Positions 1-10,965 of a stretch of DNA of 64,000 bases are shown piece after piece. The DNA is taken from NCBI GenBank assembly GCA_030765065.1, contig CM060984.1, forward strand, positions 104,761,488 to 104,825,487, in the 5' to 3' direction. The number at the start of each line of letters is the position of its first letter. The stretch's first letter is position 1. Made by a program: the position numbers and the translations under genes. The notes under the pieces were generated by a model that did not search any database, was not told the DNA's origin, and was given only the letters and a program-made list of their open reading frames with translations. The stretch comes from Deroplatys truncata (Eukaryota > Arthropoda > Insecta > Mantodea > Mantidae).

Positions 1-642
1 AAATGTTGTTTGGGAAGTGAATTTTACATCATCGAAGAATTAAAAAAGAAAAGCACAATACTTTTGTTAAAGACTTCAATTACTAACACAGTCTATCTTA
101 ATGGAACAAAGTGACGTATAAATTCACTTCTAATGTATGCATTCGTATTCTGTAAGCTAAATATTGAGCAAACTTAATTACCAGCAGCTTAGAATTCAAA
201 GTCTTCTATTTTATCATTTTTTTATTTTAAAAAATGATTATAAGAAACCTAAATTTGAAAAACTGATTCAACTCTTGAATTTAAAAGCATTTCCAGTATT
301 TGCAACAACATTGTGGTTTATATTAGTGTACAGCTAGATACAGAATGCTCACCTTTATGCTGCTAAATACGTAATTTATAAATACTTTGAGTTATGTTGG
401 TATTGCGTTGGATGCCATTTGCCAAAGGTTATGAGCCGAAAATAGATTGGAGTTTTGAAAAGTAGTAGATGACGTAAATATCTGCATGTGTATTCCCAAC
501 TGTTGATGAAGTTTCTTCGAACAAAATAATTAAGTTCTAAATTAACTATGAAAAATGTTAAAAGCGAGGGTGGTGACCTCACCTGGTTTGCGCGGCAGCA
601 ACGCCCTGATCGACTGTTCAACAAAAGCTATGAAAAGGATAT
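1..642 (-). other. Ca-alpha1T: First intron of the calcium-channel gene (partial)
   Basis: This AT-rich stretch directly follows, in the minus-strand reading direction, the coding exon at 643-872. It opens with a U12-type AT-AC donor and continues off the left edge, so neither branch point nor acceptor is visible. It has no convincing coding sequence. Calling it an intron depends on the assignment of the adjacent exon and donor. Confidence 0.75.
632..642 (-). promoter_or_regulatory. U12-type (AT-AC) 5' splice site
   Basis: On the minus strand the sequence right after the exon reads ATATCCTTTTC. The minor-spliceosome donor consensus is RTATCCTTT, and the first nine bases match the AT form exactly. 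There is no usable GT donor where the protein similarity stops (after ...ITN plus two bases of the Pro codon), so the reading frame itself points to this site. Voltage-gated sodium and calcium channel genes are known to carry conserved minor-class introns. The phase is 2. Confidence 0.85.
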
Positions 643-872
643 GGATTTGTGATCATCTTGAGGCACCAGTTTCGTGGCCGCGTGTGTTGATCCAGATACT
701 TGAGGGCGACAGGTACGAAGCCGGGATAGGGAAGTTCCTCTTCCTCTTCATCCTCTTCCTCCTCGTCATCATCGTCTTCGTCGTCGTCATCATCGTCGTC
801 GTCCTCCAGGTCGGACAGGGCGGCGACATCCGACTCGGAGGACCCGTGAACTGGGTCAGGGTACTGAGGCAT
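643..872 (-). CDS. Ca-alpha1T: T-type voltage-gated calcium channel alpha-1 subunit, first coding exon
   Basis: The 76 complete codons form the cytoplasmic N-terminus of a low-voltage-activated (Cav3) channel pore subunit, a plasma-membrane protein admitting calcium at near-resting potentials. Residues 1-20 begin MPQYPDP and include SSESDVAALS. Residues 21-46 are acidic at every position except one Leu (long Asp run, then Glu run). Residues 47-76 (LPYPGFVPVALKYLDQ, then TRPRNWCLKMITN) match the block that precedes segment IS1 in Cav3 channels, where the family continues with Pro-Trp-Phe-Glu. The exon ends after two bases of that Pro codon at a U12 AT-AC donor. The start codon follows an AAACC context and a three-codon uORF. 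Cav3 proteins exceed 2000 residues, so nearly all of the gene lies off the left edge. The acidic tract is encoded by imperfect GAY/GAR triplets and may vary in length. The recognition is from remembered family sequence, but the IS1-proximal block is distinctive. Confidence 0.88.
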
Positions 873-1460
873 GGTTTAGGAATTCATCTGTTGCTTCCCC
901 CCGTGTTCCTAAACACAGACACTAGTTCACACGCAACACTCGACTCCACACCGCTTCTAAGTTTAGCCCCGGGTTTATGTTTTACTGACTCGCGAGCACT
1001 GGGGTCCTGTCATCTGTAACACTAAATGCTACAACAGAAATATTATTGCTGGCTGTGATATGTAAGTGTGTGGACCGAACCGACGCTGCCTCACACTACT
1101 GGAGGATTGGGAGGTCGACAAGAGGCAGGAATACGACGGCATCTCGCGCGCATGCTCCCCACGTGCGATGCTGCGCACTCCATGATGATGATTATTATTA
1201 ATACAGCTCTGTAGGTAGACTATTGTTAGGTGCTGGAGAAACCTAGGGTACCACATTTCAGCCTAGGTACACCGGGTGTTCTCGTATCGATTCCTTGCCG
1301 CCTTACCTCTCAGCCTAAACTTTAATTAGATCGGATCACGTCGCCGACGCTACTCAGGATACCTGTGTGTTTGTTATTCTCATTACAGCAGCACGCGCTT
1401 CTCTCGAGTCAACGGACATCTTCCGCGGCGAAGCGGTTCAAGACGCTACACTAAGGTTAA
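873..1460 (-). promoter_or_regulatory. Putative 5' UTR and promoter region of the calcium-channel gene
   Basis: This stretch is clearly richer in G+C and CpG than the AT-rich DNA on both sides (for example around 1140-1180 and 1380-1445), as often seen around insect promoters. A minus-strand TCAGT, the arthropod initiator core, lies at 984-988, about 112 bases before the start codon; no TATA box or good DPE is evident at matching spacing. A 5' UTR intron cannot be excluded. The transcription start is a guess. Confidence 0.4.
876..887 (-). other. Three-codon upstream ORF before the calcium-channel start
   Basis: On the minus strand ATG AAT TCC TAA is followed by ACC and then the main ATG. The uORF is in the same frame as the main ORF and its stop lies only 3 bases before the main start. 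Such a minimal uORF could lower or gate initiation at the main start if it lies within the transcript. That it is transcribed is inferred. Confidence 0.5.
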
Positions 1461-2818
1461 GGAAGTATACGACTACGGTATTCCAGTTCAACTTTCCTAT
1501 CATAAAAACCAGCTTAAGAGATCCTAGAAACTATGTTTTAGCCAACAGAAAAAATCATCCACTTTCTAAGAAAGCTAGTTTATTTTCGACAAAGTTACGA
1601 TGTCAATGGTGAACTTCGATACTTGCTTTCAGCTAAAATTTCACTCATCAAGATACTATAACTGTAAAATTGGATGAAAAATCTTAATAAAATCCTAATT
1701 TCAGCGATGTTTCAATCAACTTCTCATGAGCACATAACACATATTCCAGTTTTAAATGCTTTACTCAAAACGTTTTCCCCAGCACTTTTGATTACTTAAA
1801 AACTTCCACGTGGCTTTAAGTCGGCTTTGACGAATATAAAGTTTTAATTGTAAATAAATTTCAAGAATGAGTATTAAACAATTTAAATGGCCGTTTTTAA
1901 AGCTTTTAATTTCTTTATATTCCGAATTTTATATTATTAATGTCCAGAAACGTATAAATGGAAACTATTTACTTTCTTCACGTGTAGTTTCACTAGAATT
2001 AAACAAATAGCTTCATTGTGGTTCTCCCTTATAACGATTTGTTAAGACTAAAATAAAACTTTTAGTAATATCTAAACAAACATTTGGCACGTGAGCATAT
2101 AAAAATTAATTACATTACGAACAAAAATTCGCTGAAACATATGCACACAGGCCATTTAAATTTGTTATGCCTTTATATTACATTACATTACCATAATCTA
2201 AATTCATTCAAATAAAACCTCTGGATCTAAAGACTTGGCATATATAATAAAAATTGTGTTCTATTGGACAAATGTAAAAGTTAGGTACAGCGGTTTAATT
2301 AATCTTTAAATATTGTATTACGAATGAAGACATTATCAATGGATTACTAAAAGCATGCTTTATGTTAACATACATTAATTTACCTTCCAAAGTCTCTAGA
2401 AATCTAAAAGAATGTGGGTAAACTTCCACAAAATACTGATGCGAAATTAATAACAGGTCATATTAGTTGCAGGCTGTCAAGGAGCTTTCAAAGGGTATCC
2501 CTAACCTGGACATGCACTGAATCCAGAAAGGATGTATATTTCTGTCTAATTGTTAGATTAATATATCTTCGGTGGAATTTCGTATTCCTATGTATCTGGG
2601 GAAAACATTAAGTTCTAAAAATATATCGTATGGATAATAACAAAAACATTTATATTTTTTGCTTCCTTTAAGAAGAGAGCTCAGATTTATACTACGCCTC
2701 ATGACATTTTCTTAGAGCTATTAACAATGTTTCAGCGTTTTTTATTTTTACTCTCTGATGACATTGAACTGAAACTTTTGCTTAAAATTTTTAAACAAAA
2801 TGTTAAATACTTTAAAAA
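1461..2818. other. AT-rich DNA with no recognised feature
   Basis: No long ORF, tRNA-like box or copy of the repeat families seen elsewhere in the window was found. The few short open frames have no recognisable protein motif. Confidence 0.5.
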
Positions 2819-3664
2819 TCTGATGTGTTACACTCACATGACTTTCTTTACTCTTGTACAAACTATTTTTACAATCGCTTATTCTCCATCTACTTCATGT
2901 TAATCAGGATATCCAGATGTTAATCTTATTGCTAATTTTCTTGTACATGTAAAGGGAATTGGTAGACTTTAAGCGATAGTCAAATGTTTTAAGAGCTGAT
3001 TGCAATGTGGCGCATGCCATTCTCTTTGCATTACCAGGACAAAAAAAATGAATAACGAATTCCCATTTGCGAAAAAGTATAAGTATTGGAAAATTTAAGG
3101 GAATAACAAGCAAGATCTTGAAAATGGTTCACTCAACAACAACAAAAATGTATGGCATAAATTGTGTATTATAACGCAATCTACATTTTTTGTGTAGTAA
3201 AAGTTTGTCTATCTCTTATGGTTTACCAGTTATGCAAACGTCGTTCACAATGAAGAACACTTTTGGAGACATTCCCAGAAAATTCAAGATATACATTTTA
3301 TTTGTCATGAAAGTATCTTAAGTATGATATTTTAATCAAAATCGTTAGAGCCATTTTTGAGAAAATTAAAATTTTCGAAAAATGTTCCATGTAAAGGGTA
3401 ATCTGGGATGGGGGGATTTTCTTGAAGACCTTCGTGTCGCATCTCTGGAGGATACTGAACCTAAATACCAAGTTTGGTGTTTATCCGACTGTTCGTTTCT
3501 GAGTTATGCTGTTCACAGACAAACACACACACGGACATACTTCCAAAAATGTTTTTTTTGGATTCAGGAGGCCTCAAAACATGTATTTCCGGTGAAATCT
3601 CGGTATCGAATTTTTGGGTGGAATGCAATACTTCCCCTACTTATTAAACGTAGTAGAGAAAGTA
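2819..3664 (+). mobile_element. HEL-A element, full-length copy
   Basis: The copy starts TCTGATGTG after a run of A and has the subterminal motif ACTTTCTTTACTC about 22 bases in. It ends in GTAGTAGAGAAAGTA, the inverted counterpart, preceded by a small hairpin. A short CA microsatellite lies near 3522-3533. At about 846 bp it matches copies at 34074, 35498 and 48062 along its length. It is non-coding; short ORFs in it recur only because the repeat recurs. Confidence 0.85.
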
Positions 3665-3970
3665 AAAACTACTACACTAAGAAATGTAATTTTAGTTTAC
3701 TGTGTATGTATATATCTTATATAAGTTTGTAAAGTTTTGGCTCTATAGCTTTCGTAGGTTCTGAGAAAAGCTCACATATTAAAAATGTAGCTTTTATGAA
3801 ATCTACAGATTGCGCATTTGATATCCCATATTTTCTCCTGGTCGACTAAAAGAGTGCCTGTAAGTTTGAGATTAGTGAGAATAATTAAACTTACTTACAG
3901 ATTTTCCTAAGATATACACTGAATGTTAACCATTCCAATTAAGGAGATGTGGCAAACGAAATTTTAAAAA

Positions 3971-4053
3971 TCTGATGCGATACATTCACATAACTTTCCC
4001 TACTCTCTATCGTTTATTAGTGTGTCTACAAACTATTATTACTAAAGCTTATT
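3971..4053 (+). repeat. HEL-A left-end fragment
   Basis: It begins TCTGATGCGATACATTCACA like other HEL-A left ends and is cut off after about 80 bp where an inverted HEL-A copy starts. The matching remainder is not found on the far side of that copy, so it was lost or this was already a terminal stub. Confidence 0.65.
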
Positions 4054-4998
4054 ACTTTCTCTACTACGTATAGTAAGTAGGGGAAGTATTGTATTCCACC
4101 CAAAAATTCGAAACCGAGATTTCACCGGAAATATGTTTTTGAGACCCCTGAGTCCAAAAAAAGCATTTTTGGAAACATATACGTGTGTGTGTGTCTGTGT
4201 GTGTGTCTGTGAACACCATAACTCAGAAACGAACAGTAGGATAAACACCAAAGTTGGCATTTAGGTTCAGTATCTTTCAGAGATGCGACAGGACGGTTTT
4301 CAAGAAAATCCCCCACCCCAGATTACCCTTGGAACATTTTTCGAAAATTTTAATTTTCTCAAAAATGGCTAACGATTTTGATTAATATATCATATGTTTA
4401 AGATATTTTAATGACAAATAAAATGTATATCTCGAATTTTCTGGGAATGTCTCCAAAAGTATTCTTCATTGTGAACGACTTTTGCATAACTGGTAAACCA
4501 TAAGAGATAGACAAAATTTTACTACACAAAAAATGTGGATTTCATTGAAATACACAATTTATGTCATATTTTTTTTTTTTTGAGTGAACCATTTTCGAGA
4601 TATTGCTTGTTATTCCCTTAAATTTTTCAATACTTATTTTCTCAAATGGGAATTCGTTATTCATTTTTTTGTCTTGGATATGCAAAGAGTATTAATCTCT
4701 GGCAAAGATAATGGTGCTGCACTTAGCAACCAGCTATTAAGATATATGTTTATGCTTAAAGGCTACTGTATTTCTATATTGCCCTTACAAATACAAAACA
4801 AGGGGAACATAGTACGCCTTAAGCGATAGTCAAATATTTTCAGAACTGGTGGCTATGTGTAAAATTTAATTCTCTTTGCATATCAAAAGATCGTTTCTGC
4901 AAATGTTTATCTCGATTAATATGAAATAGATGGAGAATAAGAGTTTGTAAACATAGTTTGTACAAGAATAGAGAAAGCCAAGTGAGTGTAACATCAGA
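4054..4998 (-). mobile_element. HEL-A element, rearranged subfamily copy
   Basis: It reads ACTTTCTCTACTACGTATAG at the low-coordinate end and closes with the ACATCAGA terminus before a T run. At about 4796 the sequence switches to the opposite orientation for ~85 bp, a junction also present in the copy at 23644-25054. A GT microsatellite lies at 4183-4210. Confidence 0.8.
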
Positions 4999-5003
4999 TT
5001 TTT

Positions 5004-6639
5004 AACTATGTTTACGCTACTCTTGTCTAACATTACGGCACAAACATGAGAGTGCTCTAACAAACGTGAGAACACGTAGTGTTTCACTGTCATTTTTATC
5101 GTTTCCTATTATAAATGTTATTGTGACTTATTATTATCATCATCTAACGGTACTGTTGCTGACTTCGCTCATTTAAAAGGTGTTCGAATTTTGCCCGTGT
5201 TAACTGATAAGATGTTTCACCGCTCCTTGTATCCACATGTACGTTTCTGAGCAGCAGCAGTATTATAGGGCGCTAATGCTTTTAACCAACGAAGGTTTAC
5301 CTGCACGCGTCAAATACGACGCGACTGTGCCACCTGGTTTAGATAGATTCTGCATGTTTTAAATTGTAATAAAATCATTACCGCATTGATTACAGAGGAC
5401 ACGTTTTAAAAAGTACTTAATTTTCATCATGGTGAAAACTTACCGTATCGCGCTTTATACGAGTGTTAATTCAGGTTGCTACCGTTTGGTTTTAATACAT
5501 TCATAAAAATATTTTATTAAAAAAAACATGTTACTTACATAGTTGAAGCTTGCTCCACTTCCCCACTAATTACCTGGGTTATTTAAGCATTTAGCTTATC
5601 TATCATGAGCTTCAGGATTCCCGTGTTGTAGTCGACTGCTGCCATTCCATTAATCCAAGAAGTTCAGACACAGTTTCACCAAGCAAAGAGTGAGAAATAG
5701 AAACCTGGAACTCGTCTAGGGTTATGCATCTGACTTACAGATTTTGTTGCTCAGTCAATTCTTCAAATCATATGTGATGAGTGACGAACGTCCGGATCGA
5801 GTTTCGTCTTGCACATTTATTCGTCCATTGTGGAACATTCTGACCACTTGCTCAAATTTACTTCATTCATTACTGTACCCCATATGTTTCCTTTGGTTTA
5901 CTAAAATTTCTACAGGTTTCAATTTCCGAGCATTCAAACATTCCAGTATCTCTCACCTCACAGTCGGCGGGACTTTTCATCATTTTATTGTGCATTCTGT
6001 ACATTTTGAACAATCACAGAATACACAATAACTTGTTTCGACTGCACTCACTTAACACCGACAAAAGATGTCAAGGAAACCACTCGACCTTGTCTAGAAG
6101 CCCAACAGCGGTATGCGCAGCGGAATGCCCACACGGGCGTTGCATACTAGATTACTCTCGTAAATCGTAGCAAAACATTTTGAAGCCTGAGTAATATGTT
6201 TCCGGTTGGTTTAGAGCAAATAAATCTATTATAATGGAATAGAAATATTCTTCATGGAACCCTTAGGGATTTTAAAACATGATGGAAGCATGGTCTTTCA
6301 TGAAAACATTACCTTTACCTAAAAATTGTTTATTAAATAGCACACCAATATAAAGGAGTTGCAGAAATCTTGAAAAGTAATAGATTAGTAGACCTGAAAG
6401 CAGGATAATACAAATGTGTTTCGTTGTAGAGAATTTTAGAAAATCATCTTTGTGGACGAGTGAATAGGCTTCCGAAAATGGTGATGCATATGGATGAATC
6501 ATGCCTACTGCAATTAAAAACTTTCACTTAAGAGTTTTAATGCCTATTCACCTAAATAGCACATTTAAATCGTCTGCTCCTTATACCTTAAATCACCTAA
6601 ATTTAAATCAAACAATATCAAGAAACGAAATATAAAGTA
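5004..6639. other. No recognised gene or repeat
   Basis: The stretch is moderately AT-rich. The longest open frames (5744-6031 and 5988-6170, plus strand) have no recognisable motif and no splice context I can defend. No copy of the families found elsewhere was seen. Confidence 0.4.
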
Positions 6640-6810
6640 ATCTGATGCGCTAAATTTGCAAGGATTTCTCTAATTTATTTTTATATTGCTTCTATTAGTC
6701 ATTCTTAAAAAAACTTATTTATCTACCTACTTCACGTTAAACAAGATTAACCCTTGCAGAAATAGTTACGTTACACATTTCGTTGTAGGTACAATGGGCT
6801 AGAGGAAACG
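6640..6810 (+). repeat. Old HEL-A-related left-end fragment
   Basis: It starts TCTGATGCGC and continues with a diverged version of the left ~170 bp found in HEL-A copies, including a TTTCGTTGTAG motif shared with the fragment at 47816. This belongs to an older, more diverged subfamily. Confidence 0.5.
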
Positions 6811-6889
6811 AATCGAGTCAGATTTTTTCATTTTCTTTAAGGAATGAGAGGGCAATAAATGGCCTATGTACTGCGACCAGTTGTAATCT

Positions 6890-8825
6890 ACTGTGCTTCC
6901 CTAAGATCTTTGTCCCCTTCGCAAAGTCTGCAAGTCTCTTAGTACAAACTTCTTGAAATCCTTGCACGATTTCTGAATGAAGTATTTAAACCTAAGAACT
7001 GTGAGTTTCACAGTCACACAGCAAATGAGTTACTGTTTCATTTTCTCTTCTGAATTGACTGCTTTCACAGTTCTATAAGGATGCTCATGCACCTGTTAAT
7101 AGACCAACTGTCTATTTTACTGCAGTTCCACTCACTTTAAGCAGCGATTGTGTCCTACTTTTTATTATCTGTTTAATAACAGCCTTGAAGTGCTTGTGTC
7201 CTGATAAAGACTTCCAGTACTCATTGTGTTTTTTTCCTGATCCATTCCCGGATTAGTCCATAGGATAGCCCGAGTCCAGGTTCAGAACCTACAAAAGGAT
7301 TCTCTGCTCCCTTCTTCGCCAAATCATCTGCTCTTTCATTACCAAGGGTTCCTCTATGCCCAGGCACCCCACAGCAACTCCACTGAATTGTGCCATTAAT
7401 GTATCCAGACCTGTTAAGATTTGGTCATCCTAGCTTCAAGAGCTTTTAAGCCTGTTTGGTTATCGGAAAGTACAGTAATGTCTATTTTTATAGTCTTTAA
7501 GCTTTCCTACACACAAGCCAATATGGCATACATTCTGCTAGAAATTCAGTGGCAGAATATCCGGCCGAAAGAAAGTTTTCTACTACAGCCAAATACTACA
7601 GCTCCAGTTCCATCATTAGTTTTGGATCCATCAGTAAACCATATTGGTCCCTTGAACTAATTTCTTGTTCTCACTCCCTTTTTACTTTCTCTACTACGTA
7701 TAGTAAGTAGAAGTATTGTATTCCACCCAAAAATTCGATACCGAGATTTCACCGGGAATACATGTTTTGAAACCCCCTGAATCCAAAAAACCCCCTGAAT
7801 CATATGTTTAAGATATTTTTATGACACATAAAATGTATATCTTGAATTTTCTGGGAATGTTTCCAAAAGTATTCTTCATTGTGAACGACTTTTGCATAAC
7901 TGGTAAACCATAAGAGATAGACAAAATTTTACTACACAAAAAATGTAGATCGCGTTAAAATACACAATTTATGTCATACCTGTTTTTTGTTGAGTGAACC
8001 ATTTTCGAGATATTGCTTGTTATTCCCTTAAATTTTTCAATACTTATTTTCTCAAATGGGAATTCGTTATTCATTTTTTTGTATTGGATATGCAAAGAGT
8101 ATTAATCTGTGGGAAAGGGAATGGTGCTGCACCTAGCAACCAGCTATTAAGAGATATGTATATGCTTAAAGGCTACTGTATTTCCAAATTGCCCTTGTAA
8201 ATATACATTCCCCTTACATCTACAAGAAAATTAGCAATAAGGTAGACTCTGCAAATGTTTATCTCGATTAACATGAAGTAGATGGAGAATAAGCGTTTTT
8301 ATAAATAGTTTGTACAAGAGTAGAGAAAGTCATGTGAGTGTAACACATCAGATTTTTTTTGGGTAAAGAAATAGTGCATTTTTTTCTTCTATCCGTCTTG
8401 GTATCATTATATCTATGTTCATACACAATATATGATCCAGATTGTTGCCCCGAGAAAATAAATCTGTACAGTCCAGCTTTAGCTTACCCTTCCACCAAAG
8501 GTGGAGCAGAGGGAAGGTCCAACAAAACGTCAATGGTAGCAGTAGGAGAGGTCCTAAATGCTTTGGTTATACTAATGCAGGTTAGCCTTTGCAATTTAGA
8601 AAATTCTTTCCTGCATGTACTAAGTTTAACCTTAAGCCAGCAGTAAGGTAAACTGTAGGCCTAACATTTAAGGTGTATACCCAATACATAACTCTAGGTT
8701 TTAGTCCCCATGTTTTGCCAAGCATACTTCTACAGACCCTTAAGACCCTGTATGTCCTACTAATGCTTACCTCCAAATGTTTATTCCACGTTAACAGTGG
8801 TTTATTTGGTTATTTAAGTCGTTGT
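6890..8825 (-). pseudogene. LINE (I/LOA-like) remnant: RT thumb and RNase H, split by HEL-A
   Basis: Read on the minus strand, 8825-8360 resembles the region after the reverse transcriptase core of insect LINEs (LTWNKHLE, VCRSMLGKTWGL, then an ...ITKAFRTSPTA... block). After the HEL-A insertion at 7684-8352, 7683-7220 encodes a ribonuclease H domain with GPIWFTDGSKT, VLSDNQTGLKALEA and a broken WVPGHRG-like stretch. A weak C-terminal tail runs to about 6890. Several stop codons and frameshifts make it inactive. RNase H after RT is typical of the I group of LINEs. The thumb and RNase H order across the insertion shows both pieces are one element. The exact clade is uncertain. Confidence 0.8.
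7684..8352 (-). mobile_element. HEL-A element inserted in a LINE
   Basis: It runs from ACTTTCTCTACTACGTATAG to ...GTAACACATCAGA, bounded by T runs on both sides. The copy is shorter than usual (669 bp) because the microsatellite and neighbouring core are deleted near 7800, next to a small CCCCCTGAATC duplication. LINE coding sequence flanks it on both sides. Confidence 0.88.
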
Positions 8826-9200
8826 TTAAAATGGTACGCTAATGCTTGCCTTAAAATTCCATATTCTTTGCGTAGCATCGAGAGAAGCAACTGAATACCG
8901 ACAGAACTTTAAAAAATGACAAAGAATTAAATAACTTAAACGGTAATAATGGTTATCTCGGAAACGGCTGCTGCCATAAAAGTGTTATTTGAAATAATGT
9001 CTGTGTTTATAACGAGATCAATTTTTTGTGCAGTACGTTTTCATCTATCTCTTTACGCATACCACTAATTCTCTTTAAACCTGGTATCTTATATTTATGA
9101 CCAGGTATTACAATTTCAGAATACATCAAATAATTATATAATTTCTCAGTAATGAAACATAATAGTGTAAACAAAACTTTATTTAACATTTGTTAAGATA
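8826..9200 (+). repeat. Degraded HEL-A-related fragment
   Basis: It shares diverged segments with the old HEL-A copy at 18486-19324, such as a CTTAAAATTCCATA block, a TCTCGGAAACGGCTGCTGCC block and the TTTTTTGTGCAGTA block. No ends are recognisable. Confidence 0.4.
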
Positions 9201-9241
9201 TCTATTATTAACTTCTGAATGTAATCCCAATTACATATTGT

Positions 9242-9259
9242 GACGTATGCGCATACGTC
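9242..9259. repeat. Perfect 18-bp palindrome
   Basis: GACGTATGCGCATACGTC is its own reverse complement. It lies just before a locally GC-rich stretch. Each arm contains TGACGTA/TACGTC, close to a CREB/ATF half-site. It may be chance. Confidence 0.6.
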
Positions 9260-9640
9260 TCTTTGGTCACCTAGATTCGAGATGGCGGTTGTAGTTTAGG
9301 TGGGGGTAGTTTAGTTGGCGTCCCCCACGCTTTTTGTAGCGTGGCTTGGGAAGAGAGTCAGTGAGTTGCAGTCAACCAGACCAGACGTGTATTCGCTCTC
9401 TCCGTGCAGGAACGGGTCCCTAACAATTCCACATTATGCCCATCCCAGTATCCGCTAGCACTGCCTATCCCACGCTCGGGGCCAATGCACGGGGTCCCGT
9501 GGTAATCGAGGCAGCTCCCAGGAAGGACTTAGCAGTCCCACCAAATGCCAGGTAGAAATATTTTCCAAAATCCACCGAACTGCCGCAACACAACAATCAC
9601 CGTCACCTGGTCCTTCAACCCTGAAACGGATGAAAGTGAA
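9260..9640 (-). mobile_element. SINE-2b-like body, degraded
   Basis: The stretch is GC-richer than its surroundings and contains CACCTGGTCCTTCAACCCTG near 9604, shared with the SINE-2b copy at 36470-36922 (CGCCTGGTCCTACAACCCTG). No clear tRNA-like A and B boxes remain. Assignment rests mainly on that shared block. Confidence 0.4.
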
Positions 9641-9644
9641 GAGA

Positions 9645-10642
9645 AAGTTGTTTGTTGTTCATTTATTGTCTTTACGTTGGAGTGTATACCACGTATGGAC
9701 GTTAATTTGAAGTAGAATATTGTCTTTATGTTGGAGTTTTTTGCAGCATGCTTTGAGCGTTAATTTGAAGTGGTTTGTTTGTTACGTAATATTCTACTAC
9801 GTATGAAAAAGCTGATTTAAAGATGTATTTTTGTTGTTACGCTCCGAGTTTAAAAATATTATTTTTAACTTTGTTATTAAACTGCTTCTATAGATAGTAT
9901 TTATGTTTATATTTGCCTCGGCTGCGTCAGTATTGTTTTAGTCACGTACCTCTTAGACAGGGCGTGGTGCGACAAGAATGTAGGCTTACACAGATTTAAA
10001 GTTTAAATTCACTTCTTTTTATTTATCCTTGACACAAATTAAATAGCACTACACTGATATCAAGAGCTGTGAGATTTTTTAATTTAATATCTTGCACTTT
10101 GTTAACACGTATACATAATTTTCGTTTCACACGAATACGTAATATTTCATTAGAGAACACATCTTCCATCCGGTCACTACCAAGGTCTGCAGGCAACTGA
10201 ACATATTTCAACCGTCAAAACCCGTAAGGTTCTGTATTTCAAGTCTGATATTGGCTAATCCTAATCCAATAGAATACTTGCATTTTATTAAAGCTTTTTC
10301 TGGCTATTGATTGGCCATTTTAAAAACTGTTACAAAGTTTACATTATCGTTGCTCTAATCATGACTAGTAACATTTAAACTCTCATTCTCATTATTGCCT
10401 CAAAGTTACCTCATTGTTACCTCATTGTTAACAACTTTAAACTTATTATTCTCACAGCTCTTGCACTATTAAACTACGTAATGCATTCACATAACATTAT
10501 TAAACATGTTTACAATAATATAAGCATTTGCAATGACTGTTACATACTTTTTTGTTATAAATTATTACATACATATTGCTTCAAGGCGGGCTGTTATTGA
10601 ATTTATATATTATATAATTCAAGTGTTAAAAATACTGGCTCA
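9645..10642 (-). mobile_element. LTR-C copy 1
   Basis: On the minus strand it opens TGAGCCAGTATTTTTAACA and proceeds through CCAAT-type boxes (GCCAATCA), a TAATAAA-rich zone and a GACGCAGCCGAGGCAAA block. The leader of degenerate GCTTTGAGCGTTAATTTGAAG units follows, ending near 9645. About 1 kb. No second LTR or gag/pol sequence is attached. It points away from copy 2 at 11255. Confidence 0.7.
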
Positions 10643-10654
10643 AAAGGATATATT

Positions 10655-10836
10655 GGGGAAAGGAAATAATGGATGGGAAAATCGCGGTGGAAAGGAACCA
10701 CCCCTACATTCGCCTACCGACCCGGGGAAACCATGAAAAACCTATGGGCAGAGTGGTCGCGCACGGAAATCGAACCCGGGACCTCCCGAATGCGAAAATC
10801 ACATAATCGCGGAGCCATCTCGCTCGCTACAAGGAA
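10655..10836 (-). mobile_element. SINE-2a, tRNA-derived
   Basis: Read on the minus strand it begins with GTAGCGAGCGAGATGGCTCC (box A-like) and GGTCCCGGGTTCGAT (box B-like), the internal RNA polymerase III promoter of tRNA genes. The body includes a block near 10709-10745 that matches the copy at 16000-16345. It does not fold as an intact tRNA. Confidence 0.7.
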
Positions 10837-10965
10837 GTGGTGCATGACCAAACTCGAGGATATAAAATAGTCTAATCCTTGACGACGATGTTGATAAACT
10901 TCATGCAGTCCAGAGATTGTCATGACCAGATCTTGAAGTGTTATGTAGATGATTTCGATGAGCCA

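Noticed and set aside
555..1019. 154-codon plus-strand ORF over the calcium-channel exon
   Set aside because: Shadow frame of the acidic Asp/Glu tract (reads as a hydrophobic Leu/Val/Ile run); no start context or homology. The minus strand has the conserved channel motif.
3382..3732. Repeatedly occurring ORFs of the type MFHVKGNLGWGDFLE... and IFGWNAILPLL... (also at 4042, 23610, 29443, 30158, 34726, 36160)
   Set aside because: They all lie at the same place in HEL-A copies, in both orientations, with indels breaking the frame. The repeat is conserved as DNA, not as protein.
7421..7660. 79-codon plus-strand ORF
   Set aside because: Antisense shadow of the LINE RNase H domain on the minus strand.
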